DNA of 64,000 nt, taken from positions 1 through 64,000 of IMG/VR virus record IMGVR_UViG_3300049255_000612; one strand, written 5' to 3'. Both the position numbers and the translations under genes were made by a program. The stretch is from a virus. A model generated the notes under the pieces. It saw only the letters and a list, made by a program, of their open reading frames with translations. It did not search any database and was not told the origin of the DNA. How positions within the stretch are numbered: the stretch's first letter is position 1; the number at the start of each line of letters is the position of its first letter. Below, one piece after another: positions 58,175 to 64,000 of the stretch.

Positions 58175-58456
58175 TTAGCGCGCCGCCCTGGTACGCTTAA
58201 ATTGAACTCGCGCCCCGGCTTCAGGACGCTCATACTTTGGCATCCCGGCCATTTCCCTGATCTTGGCAACGGGGATATCAAAGCGCTCATGGATTGCAAT
58301 GAGTAAAGTCGCTCCAATTTGAGTCTGTTCCTTGCGCATGCGACAAATAGTTGGTGGAAATACGCCAAGCTCGCGTGCTAAAGCAGCATCGTTGGCTAAT
58401 TTATTGGTATAAATTAAATTATCAAATAGATAATTAATGGAGTAAATTTCGTTCAA
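58175..58456 (-). CDS. Cro-like HTH repressor, first gene of leftward early operon
   Basis: 93 aa with a TTG start, since no ATG is available in frame before residue 39. The HTH is LANDAALARELGVFPPTICRMRKEQTQIGATLLIAIHERFDIPVAKIREMA. It is divergent from the CI-like gene across a 194-bp operator region, the arrangement of Cro/CI pairs. It starts the leftward early operon with the replication genes. The C-terminus is basic (KRTRAAR). Confidence 0.76.
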   Translation of the reverse strand: MNEIYSINYLFDNLIYTNKLANDAALARELGVFPPTICRMRKEQTQIGATLLIAIHERFDIPVAKIREMAGMPKYERPEAGARVQFKRTRAAR

Positions 58457-58496
58457 GCTGGTCTTTTTCTTCAGGATGTGTTATTTTGAGCGTGTT

Positions 58497-58513
58497 ATTA
58501 CTTTAAAAGTAAT
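58497..58513. promoter_or_regulatory. Palindromic operator candidate in the immunity region
   Basis: ATTACTTT, A, AAAGTAAT is a perfect 17-bp palindrome, 41 bp upstream of the Cro-like start. It is the obvious candidate for binding by Cro-like or CI-like protein. Confidence 0.6.
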
Positions 58514-58575
58514 TTTGAAATTCGCGTAGGCGTGAATTCTTCACCTCATGCTTACTTTCTTCGCGCTCGCTTAAT

Positions 58576-58611
58576 AAAATATTTATGAATAGTAATTTAT
58601 TCAAATATTTT
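58576..58611. promoter_or_regulatory. Extended inverted repeat upstream of the CI-like gene
   Basis: AAAATATTT-AT-GAATA and TTATTC-AAATATTTT form inverted arms around GTAAT. Overall AT-rich; it lies 40 bp before the CI-like ATG and overlaps the probable promoter of that gene, fitting negative autoregulation. Confidence 0.55.
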
Positions 58612-58650
58612 AGGCAAGTGTGCGCAGTTTTTTAAGCAACGGCAATTTAT

Positions 58651-59085
58651 ATGAGTGTTGGGATCGATACATGGCATGCGCGGCTCACCGCAGCTAGACG
58701 CCTCAGAGGTTACAAGAAGAACCAATTTGCTAAATTGGTCGGAGTAGCGCCGCCTACGGTCACGGGCTGGGAAAATGGGGACACGCAAAATCTCGACAGC
58801 AAATACCTGATAAAAGTTTGCTCGGTACTTGAAATTACGCCGGAATGGTTATTGGAAAGGATAGGGCCGTCCCCACTTACGGAGCCGGAGCCCATTAAAA
58901 CGGAAAATACCAAGGCAGAAGATACCAAGGCAAGCGAAGCAATCAGCAGTCAATCCCAAATGTGCAACCCAATGATGCTGACCGACGCTGAAACGCGCCA
59001 CATGTTCGCATACAGGAGAGCGCCCGCCGCTGTTCGGGCCGCAATCAATGTCCTTACAAGTACCTTCGAGCCAGATTCAGAATAA
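58651..59085 (+). CDS. CI-like HTH repressor without peptidase domain
   Basis: 144 aa. The N-terminal HTH is LTAARRLRGYKKNQFAKLVGVAPPTVTGWENGDTQNLDSKYLIKVCSVLEITPEWLLE, a phage repressor-type domain. The C-terminal half is Thr/Lys/Glu-rich linker then a short helical segment (DAETRHMFAYRRAPAAVRAAINVLTSTF), with no LexA-type Ser/Lys peptidase. It is therefore not cleaved by RecA-stimulated autodigestion in the usual way. No Shine-Dalgarno is seen upstream. Induction may involve an anti-repressor or another trigger. Confidence 0.76.
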   Translation: MSVGIDTWHARLTAARRLRGYKKNQFAKLVGVAPPTVTGWENGDTQNLDSKYLIKVCSVLEITPEWLLERIGPSPLTEPEPIKTENTKAEDTKASEAISSQSQMCNPMMLTDAETRHMFAYRRAPAAVRAAINVLTSTFEPDSE

Positions 59086-59127
59086 CGCAATACTGTTCGC
59101 CATAAGCTACAGCCGCCCAGGTTCTAT

Positions 59128-59307
59128 TTACCGCGCCCTGTCATTTGACACCCCAAACCCCTTATTTTCCTGCGCCTTTGCGTGCCTTGGGGTAAGCGGA
59201 CAAAAAATTGCCGCCATTCTTGCCATTTCGATTAAACCATCCCTTGCTGGCTGGCTCATCATCGAAAAAAGCTCCAAAAGTTGTTCTTGTTGTTCGTTTT
59301 GACTCAT
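59128..59307 (-). CDS. 59-aa protein, convergent with the CI-like gene
   Basis: MSQNEQQEQLLELFSMMSQP, then ARDGLIEMARMAAIFCPLTP and RHAKAQENKGFGVSNDRAR, a plausible helical protein in a frame distinct from the longer open frame on the same strand. Convergent with the CI-like gene, 42 bases from its end. Function unknown. The sequence looks like real coding composition (Gln/Glu/Leu/Met helix), but no ribosome-binding site was confirmed. Confidence 0.55.
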   Translation of the reverse strand: MSQNEQQEQLLELFSMMSQPARDGLIEMARMAAIFCPLTPRHAKAQENKGFGVSNDRAR

Positions 59308-59719
59308 TTGCTCTCAACTTTCGCGACTTGCAACCATCGCCGCAAAAGCGCAATGGCGCGCCAGCCACATCCATAGTGATCCAACACCTCAATTGTAAGC
59401 ACTTAGTAAATGAAGTGTAAATTTAGTTTACATTTGAAACAATTATATCTGCAAAAGTGACAACGCCTTACCGAAAGTTAATATGGTGAACTAGATTTAA
59501 CATTTATTAACACTCCCTAGTTGATTTTTCACTTTACAAGCCCATCTGGGCTTTTTTTTCGCCCATAAAGTTTCCAAAGGCGAATATATTTGTCTTTCCA
59601 GCACCATTTCCGCGCCAAACCCTAAATATTTCAAATCTATCGCTTAATTTATTGCAACATAAATTAAATTTAGGTAATATTTACCCTAATTATTACCTAT
59701 TCCTAATTTTCATCGATAA
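59308..59719. promoter_or_regulatory. Gene-free AT-rich control region
   Basis: About 410 bp without a gene. It holds a TGTAAA-TTTAG-TTTACA palindrome (59416-59432), a terminator (59538-59559), and inverted arms TAGGTAAT-N13-ATTACCTA (59671-59699) enclosing GGTAA-TAT-TTACC. The last lies 20 bp before the first gene of the rightward early operon and is a likely operator. The remainder shows nothing more. Confidence 0.6.
59538..59559 (+). terminator. Rho-independent terminator
   Basis: AAGCCCA-TCT-TGGGCTT-type stem followed by eight T on the plus strand. It would stop rightward transcription coming from the CI-like gene before the recombination operon. Confidence 0.75.
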
Positions 59720-60088
59720 ATGCGTAACCTGACCGTAAGCGAAGTGTTTTCCGAACTTGATATTTCGGTTGTCACTGAAAATCAAGGGGTCATCACTCTT
59801 ATCGGCTTCAATTTCAAGACTCTGATCGTTTTTGATTTTGATAAGGCTGAACAAGGATGCCATACGCGTCGAAACGGCGATCCAGGCTGGCCGTCGATAC
59901 CCGCCCAGGCTTATATCAATCGCATAGCCCTAATCGATGAGACAACCTTTTCATCCGGCGATGCTGACGAAGACGATTACGTGTCCAAGACACTCCCAGT
60001 CGGCACCGACATTCTCCAAATGATCAGCGGCCAATTCGTTCGGAAGCTTGAAGACAGGCTTGCGGAAGAAATGGAAGAGACCTGCTGA
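59720..60088 (+). CDS. Hypothetical early protein
   Basis: 122 aa: MRNLTVSEVFSELDISVVTENQGVITLIGFNFKTLIVFDFDKAEQ and so on; soluble, acidic (GDADEDDYVSKTLPVGTDILQMISGQFVRKLEDRLAEEMEETC). No domain recognised. First gene after the operator-like repeats and terminator, directly leading into the recT group. Confidence 0.62.
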   Translation: MRNLTVSEVFSELDISVVTENQGVITLIGFNFKTLIVFDFDKAEQGCHTRRNGDPGWPSIPAQAYINRIALIDETTFSSGDADEDDYVSKTLPVGTDILQMISGQFVRKLEDRLAEEMEETC

Positions 60089-60089
60089 T

Positions 60090-60230
60090 ATGCGCAGTCT
60101 TGCTATCGACTACGTCATTGCAGCAATTTTCATTCTGATTTTTGGCTGCGTGAGCGGAATTGAAAGCGAGCGCGATCAAGCCATCACTAAGCAAAACAAA
60201 CCGCGAATTGGCATCAGGATTTACCCGTAG
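60090..60230 (+). CDS. 46-aa membrane protein
   Basis: MRSLAIDYVIAAIFILIFGC then VSGIESERDQAITKQNKPRI and GIRIYP. One transmembrane helix (YVIAAIFILIFGCVSG) followed by a polar tail. It starts one base after the previous stop. Function unknown; small membrane proteins of early operons can affect superinfection or lysis. Confidence 0.55.
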   Translation: MRSLAIDYVIAAIFILIFGCVSGIESERDQAITKQNKPRIGIRIYP

Positions 60231-60279
60231 TTCCCAGTAGTACAACCAATGTCGGCGGAGCTTCGACAAGGAGATTTTA

Positions 60280-61230
60280 ATGGCCGTAAAACCAAAGAAC
60301 GAAAGCAAATGGAAGCCCATCTTGCAAGAGGTGGAGTTAGAGTTCACTGAACTCGCGTCTGTAGACAATCACATCGTTAACTTTCAGCGCGAAGCTGCCT
60401 TCGCTATAGAAACACTCGATAAAAATGCGGATCACTTCCGTAATATATCGGCGGATTCAGTGTGCAAAGCTTTTTTGAAAGTGGCACTTGTTGGTATTTC
60501 GCTGAATAAGAATCTTGAGTTCGCCTATCTCCTCCCGCGCAGAGGTGAATGCTGCCTGGACGTGGGATACAAAGGTATTTTGAAGACCGCGACCGATACT
60601 GGAAGCATATTAGGAGGAAAGCCTGAAATCGTGCGCGCAAACGACGGCATTCTCTACAGAGGGCCATTCGAGTATCCCTTTTACCCGGATACGTTTGATC
60701 CGTTTGCACCAATAGCGATACGTGGCGAATTGAAGGGTTGCTTGACCATCGCAAAGCTCCACAACGGTACTTATATGGTCGATCCAATCAGCGGCGAAGA
60801 AATCACGAAAATTCGCGCCCTCTCAAAAGCAAAAACTGGCCCTTGGTTTGATTGGGAAGACGAAATGGTCAAGAAAACCGGCATCAGACGCGCCGCAAAG
60901 TATTGGCCACGAACGGATCGACTTGGCCGTCTGGAGGGAGTTCTTAACGAAACGCAAGGCTTGGAAATGGAGTTCGGCGCAAACGCCACGATCCAACCGC
61001 CCCAAACCAGCAGACAAAGCGCCGCCGAAATCGCAGCGGCGACGCAAGTAGTACAGCCTTCGATCAAGGGCGATCAACTCATTGCGCAGCTTGAAGACAT
61101 CGCGAAAAGCAAAGGGGCAAACACATTTGCCGATGTATGGAGAGCAATGTCGAAGGAGGATCGCTCGCTAGTTGGCAAGAACAATCGCGATCGCATCTTT
61201 GCTATGGCCCAGGAACCGTCATATGCATAA
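60280..61230 (+). CDS. recT: RecT-family single-strand annealing protein
   Basis: 316 aa; AAGGAG lies before the ATG. It anneals complementary single strands in phage recombination. The family signature is present: DSVCKAFLKVALVGISLNKNLEFAYLLPRRGECCLDVGYKGILKTATDTG, then MVDPISGEEITKIRALSKAKTGPWFDWEDEMVKKTGIRRAAKYWPRTDRLG. The C-terminal third is an Ala/Gln linker and a small helical domain. Paired with the adjacent exonuclease whose start overlaps its end by eight bases, as in RecE/RecT and lambda Exo/Beta modules. Confidence 0.92.
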   Translation: MAVKPKNESKWKPILQEVELEFTELASVDNHIVNFQREAAFAIETLDKNADHFRNISADSVCKAFLKVALVGISLNKNLEFAYLLPRRGECCLDVGYKGILKTATDTGSILGGKPEIVRANDGILYRGPFEYPFYPDTFDPFAPIAIRGELKGCLTIAKLHNGTYMVDPISGEEITKIRALSKAKTGPWFDWEDEMVKKTGIRRAAKYWPRTDRLGRLEGVLNETQGLEMEFGANATIQPPQTSRQSAAEIAAATQVVQPSIKGDQLIAQLEDIAKSKGANTFADVWRAMSKEDRSLVGKNNRDRIFAMAQEPSYA

Positions 61231-61879
61231 CGTCATACCAATGAGGGTATCGACTGCCAAGCAAGGCACACCTGAATGGAAGATGGAGCGTGCAGGGCAT
61301 CTTACCGGATCGCGTCTTGCGGACATCATGCCCGACAAAAACGGCAAGTACATGAAGGTTCGATCCGACCTCGCGATGCAAATGGCAGTAGAGCGGCTAT
61401 ACAACGCTCCAATCGAGGGGCCAATCGCCGCCGCCTTGATTTGGGGGCAAGACGCCGAACCATTCGCCCGCGATGAAACCGAAATCAGGACTGGGGAATT
61501 CATTCAACAGGTCGGATTTATTTGGCACCCAACTTGGCGATGGGTTGGCGTATCCGTTGACGGCCTAATAGGTAGCGACGGCACATACGAATCAAAGTGC
61601 CCGAAAAATCCCATGAACCACATGAGGACATGGCAAACCGGAAAAATGCCTGATGAACATATTCCCCAGGTTCAGGGGCAATTGTGGGTAACAGGACGCC
61701 AGTGGTGTCTGTTCGTTTCCTACGACCCACGAGCACCAAAGGAATTCCGACTATTCATGACGCGTGTATATCGCGATGAGCTGTACATAGCACGACTGGC
61801 AAAGGAAGTGAAAACATTCCTCGGCGAAGTCAATCTTATTGTGAAGTTACTCAAATTAAAAGCAAAGGAAGCAGCATGA
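61223..61879 (+). CDS. YqaJ/lambda-Exo-type 5'-3' exonuclease
   Basis: 218 aa from the ATG at 61223; another ATG at 61241 is possible. It resects double-strand ends for RecT. Catalytic residues are visible: Asp113 in VSVDG, Glu123 and Lys125 in YESKC, followed by QVQGQLWVTGRQWCLFVSYDP. The N-terminal motif EWKMERAGHLTGSRLADIM fits the family start. ATGA-coupled to the next gene. Confidence 0.9.
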   Translation: MHNVIPMRVSTAKQGTPEWKMERAGHLTGSRLADIMPDKNGKYMKVRSDLAMQMAVERLYNAPIEGPIAAALIWGQDAEPFARDETEIRTGEFIQQVGFIWHPTWRWVGVSVDGLIGSDGTYESKCPKNPMNHMRTWQTGKMPDEHIPQVQGQLWVTGRQWCLFVSYDPRAPKEFRLFMTRVYRDELYIARLAKEVKTFLGEVNLIVKLLKLKAKEAA

Positions 61880-62928
61880 GCGCGGTAATGAATATTCAAA
61901 CGATCACTCCCCATCCAGCAATCCTACCAAAGAGAGGCATCAAACCCGTTGCGCAACTGACCGTCGCGCAACAGGCTAACAAGGCGCTCGACTCAAAAGC
62001 GACTGAAAAGACATTGAAGAAATTGGTGCTCAAGTCTGTATCCATCGTTACCATCAATAGTATCGATGGCCGCGCTCAATGCCACTCTGCATATATGACT
62101 CTGCGTGATACACGAGTGAGCATTGAAAAAGTAGGCAAGGCGGCACGCGAGGAACCAAACGCATTTTGTGCGGCAGTGATCCAAGAAGAAGATCGGTTGA
62201 TTGCACTTATCTCTCCCGAAGAAAAGCGCTTGCTCGCATTGCGTAAGGACTACGACGAAAAAATTGAGCGCGAAGAAAAAGAGCGTATCGCAAAGGAAAA
62301 AGCGCGCGTCGAACTGATCGACATCAGAATTAACGCTATTCACTTGATGGCAGATGGCTGCGAAAAGACGGGATCAATAGGCATCAAGGCGGTTCTTGAA
62401 AAGGTCAACGCTCTTGCAGTCACCGAAGATGAATTTGAAGAGTTTATCGACGCCGCAGATCAAGCAAAGGCGGAAGTCATTAATAGGCTCACCACGTTGA
62501 TGATGGATGCAATCGAGCGGGAGGATGAAGACGCAGCGCGTCAAGAAGCCTTGGCCGCCGAAAACAAGCGACTGGAATCATTGCGTGAAGAAGCACGCAA
62601 AATCGAAGAACAAAAGGCAGAGTTGCAGCGCCAACTTGACGATATGAAGCGCACCCGTAACGAAGCGAAAGCCACATCATCGCACAACTATGCTAGAGCT
62701 AGACATCACCCCACAAACACTGTTGCTGCTGCCGTGGAATTGCATGTCGAAGAAATTGATGTTGGCGCAGTCATGCCAACAAATCAGGCTACGCCGGTAG
62801 GCGATCTTTTGGATTGCGTGATTCCCACTGCACCATCCGCTGATGAAATGATCTTGGTAATTGCTGACTGTTTTGATGTAACGCAGGAAATTGCTCGCAA
62901 ATGGCTCGCGGCTACCAGCTTCAACTAA
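61876..62928 (+). CDS. Coiled-coil early protein
   Basis: 350 aa. A basic N-terminal domain (THR... RDTRVSIEKVGKAAREEPNAFCAAVIQEEDRLIALISPEEKRLLALRKDYDEK) is followed by a long coiled coil rich in Glu/Lys/Arg (KIEREEKERIAKEKARVELIDI; EAARKIEEQKAELQRQLDDMKRTRNEAKA). The C-terminal part carries a helix resembling the end of phage recombination accessory proteins. Its place after exonuclease and before NinB suggests a recombination role. Similar proteins are known in other phages but uncharacterised. Confidence 0.66.
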   Translation: MSAVMNIQTITPHPAILPKRGIKPVAQLTVAQQANKALDSKATEKTLKKLVLKSVSIVTINSIDGRAQCHSAYMTLRDTRVSIEKVGKAAREEPNAFCAAVIQEEDRLIALISPEEKRLLALRKDYDEKIEREEKERIAKEKARVELIDIRINAIHLMADGCEKTGSIGIKAVLEKVNALAVTEDEFEEFIDAADQAKAEVINRLTTLMMDAIEREDEDAARQEALAAENKRLESLREEARKIEEQKAELQRQLDDMKRTRNEAKATSSHNYARARHHPTNTVAAAVELHVEEIDVGAVMPTNQATPVGDLLDCVIPTAPSADEMILVIADCFDVTQEIARKWLAATSFN

Positions 62929-63022
62929 TCAATGTTTCTCCGTTTGCACATCGAGTGATTCTGTGGATAGGTATAAATTTCCAACGCGTTCAATCCGGCT
63001 GTTAAGTGCAAGGCACCGTGAC

Positions 63023-63541
63023 ATGGCTATCAAAGCATTGAATTCTGTGCCGCTGGACGCGGATATGCCGGTCGAATTCCTGCTGCGAGAGGAAATTAAG
63101 ACTCGTAAGCTGGATCAGAACGCGCTTATGTGGGCAGGGCCACTAAAGGATATCGAGCAACAGGTCTACGTTGAAAGACGTACATATAGTGATCACGTAT
63201 GGCATCTGTACTTCAAGGAGCGGTACCTACCAGAACTGCACACCGAAGGGATTACAAAAGAGGGATATGAAAAGTGGGCATACCTGCCGAATGGTCAGCG
63301 GAGGTTGAAAGGTTCAACGACAGATTTAACGATATACGGTTTTTCGCTATATCTAACCGAGATTTTTGCCTGGGGAGGCAATCGCGGCGTTGAATTCAGC
63401 GCCTCGTCAAACCAGCAATTGCACTATTGCCGAACGACCGGCACCAAGATGGAAGCCAAGCGTAGGCAACTTTACAGACACAGAGAAGCGGGAAAGACAT
63501 GCTCAAAAAACCGACCGACGGCAACTCTAGCCGCATCGTAG
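63023..63541 (+). CDS. ninB: NinB-like recombination mediator
   Basis: 172 aa from the ATG at 63023. NinB (lambda Orf) helps load recombinase on SSB-coated DNA. Signatures: FLLREEIKTRKLDQNALMWAGPLKDIEQQVYVERRTYSDHVWHLYFKERYLPE, and KWAYLPNGQRRLKGSTTDLTIYGFSLYLTEIFAWGGNRGVEFSA. An AAGG lies 12 bases before the ATG. In the same rightward operon as RecT and the exonuclease. Confidence 0.88.
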   Translation: MAIKALNSVPLDADMPVEFLLREEIKTRKLDQNALMWAGPLKDIEQQVYVERRTYSDHVWHLYFKERYLPELHTEGITKEGYEKWAYLPNGQRRLKGSTTDLTIYGFSLYLTEIFAWGGNRGVEFSASSNQQLHYCRTTGTKMEAKRRQLYRHREAGKTCSKNRPTATLAAS

Positions 63542-63780
63542 AAGTGGTAGAGCCAATATTGATGCGATTTACCACGCAAAACAAAACACAAGGAACAAAG
63601 CCTAGCACCATTGCAGACAGTTGCGATGTTGGCGCTGGCGAGGCGACAGTCAAACAACGTGAATTTTATCGAACTGTTGAGCAAATAAACACTTTGGCTG
63701 AAAGCGCAAATGAAAGCGACCGAACCGCGATCTGGACGGCGTTTCACGCGGGATTGCGGTTGGTGAAACTACATGAATGA
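63499..63780 (+). CDS. Hypothetical early protein
   Basis: 93 aa: soluble, helical (TVKQREFYRTVEQINTLAESANESDRTAIWTAFHAGLRLVKLHE). It overlaps NinB by 43 bases and the next gene by eight. No family recognised; probably a small accessory to recombination or excision. Confidence 0.62.
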   Translation: MLKKPTDGNSSRIVEVVEPILMRFTTQNKTQGTKPSTIADSCDVGAGEATVKQREFYRTVEQINTLAESANESDRTAIWTAFHAGLRLVKLHE

Positions 63781-64000
63781 AAATGCTGTGATTCGATTCG
63801 CCAAGGCGCTGACCGATTTGATAGGACAGCCCGACGAAGGGCCAATTCCTGTAATTACATCGGCAAGGTATGTCACCGTTGCACTCGCAGCGGTGAAAAC
63901 CGGATTCACCGAAAAAGCGATTCGGAAAAAGATCGAAGATGGAGTGTGGGTCGAGAATCGGGAATGGAAGCGTTCGCCAGACGGACGCGTGTTAATTGAT
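63773..64000 (+). CDS. Excisionase-like protein, truncated by window edge
   Basis: At least 76 aa, beginning MNENAVIRFAKALTDLIGQP. The part ITSARYVTVALAAVKTGFTEKAIRKKIEDGVWVENREWKRSPDGRVLID is typical of phage excisionase/MerR-like winged-helix proteins (a helix, a turn and the Trp-x-x-x-x-Glu/Trp segment). It overlaps the previous gene by eight bases. Integrase presumably follows outside the window. The C-terminus is not visible. Confidence 0.7.
   Translation, partial: MNENAVIRFAKALTDLIGQPDEGPIPVITSARYVTVALAAVKTGFTEKAIRKKIEDGVWVENREWKRSPDGRVLID

Noticed and set aside
59162-59392. 76-codon leftward frame overlapping the 59-aa gene
   Set aside because: The 59-aa frame in the same place reads as a better-formed helical protein; the two cannot both be preferred without evidence.
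1-64000. Insertion sequence or transposon
   Set aside because: No transposase-like gene or terminal inverted repeat pair with target duplication was seen anywhere in the window.

Overview
The window shows about 6 kb of bacterial chromosome followed by about 58 kb of a large temperate podovirus-type prophage whose right end lies outside the window. The protein families (MnmH, an AlkB-type membrane hydroxylase, a LuxR-type regulator) and the phage type suggest a betaproteobacterium, perhaps Burkholderiales/Oxalobacteraceae; this is inference from family resemblance. Gene layout, size and the presence of giant virion-type polyproteins recall the Bcep22-like podophages of Burkholderia, whose genomes are about 62-64 kb. 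No integrase or att site is visible, so the right end (excisionase at the very edge, integrase presumably next) is cut off.

Region by region. 1-1885: four short leftward genes, three of them stop/start-coupled or closely packed, of unknown function, one secreted. 2067-5402: mnmH (rightward), a convergent AlkB-type hydroxylase overlapping its 3' end, a LuxR-type regulator and a zinc-ribbon protein. 5403-5981: an XRE-type small regulator preceded by a duplicated candidate operator; the prophage edge is probably close to here. 5996-49563: the leftward late region. Read in transcription order (right to left) it holds a tRNA-like gene, small genes, TerS/TerL, portal, scaffold, N4-gp56-type capsid, connector/adaptor proteins, tail and fibre genes, the lysis cassette (holin, SAR endolysin, HNH protein, nested Rz/Rz1), tail protein, a J-type tail protein, a 2-oxoglutarate oxygenase, a GNAT enzyme, internal virion proteins and two giant polyvalent proteins (2006 and about 3329 aa). 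50644-51867: a candidate moron flanked by its own promoter and terminator, and a gene that may be a late regulator. 51930-58456: the leftward early operon, with an O-like replication protein carrying an iteron array (probable origin), a possible helicase-loader position, an HNH/Ref-like nuclease, a PP-loop enzyme and a Cro-like protein. 58457-59719: immunity region with several palindromes, a CI-like HTH protein and a 59-aa opposite-strand gene. 59720-64000: rightward early operon with RecT, YqaJ-type exonuclease, a coiled-coil protein, NinB and an excisionase-like protein.

The most notable signals are: a well-formed 109-aa gene read in another frame inside the first giant gene; a 24-bp element with a TACAAT -10 hexamer repeated in front of three separate late transcription units; an exact 12-bp-periodic iteron array inside the O-like gene; a tRNA-like gene with good acceptor, D and T arms but an abnormal anticodon arm; and a 9-bp tandem repeat that simultaneously encodes the holin tail and repeated Shine-Dalgarno-like sequence ahead of the endolysin. 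Many adjacent genes are joined by 4-base ATGA overlaps, which was used to choose starts.
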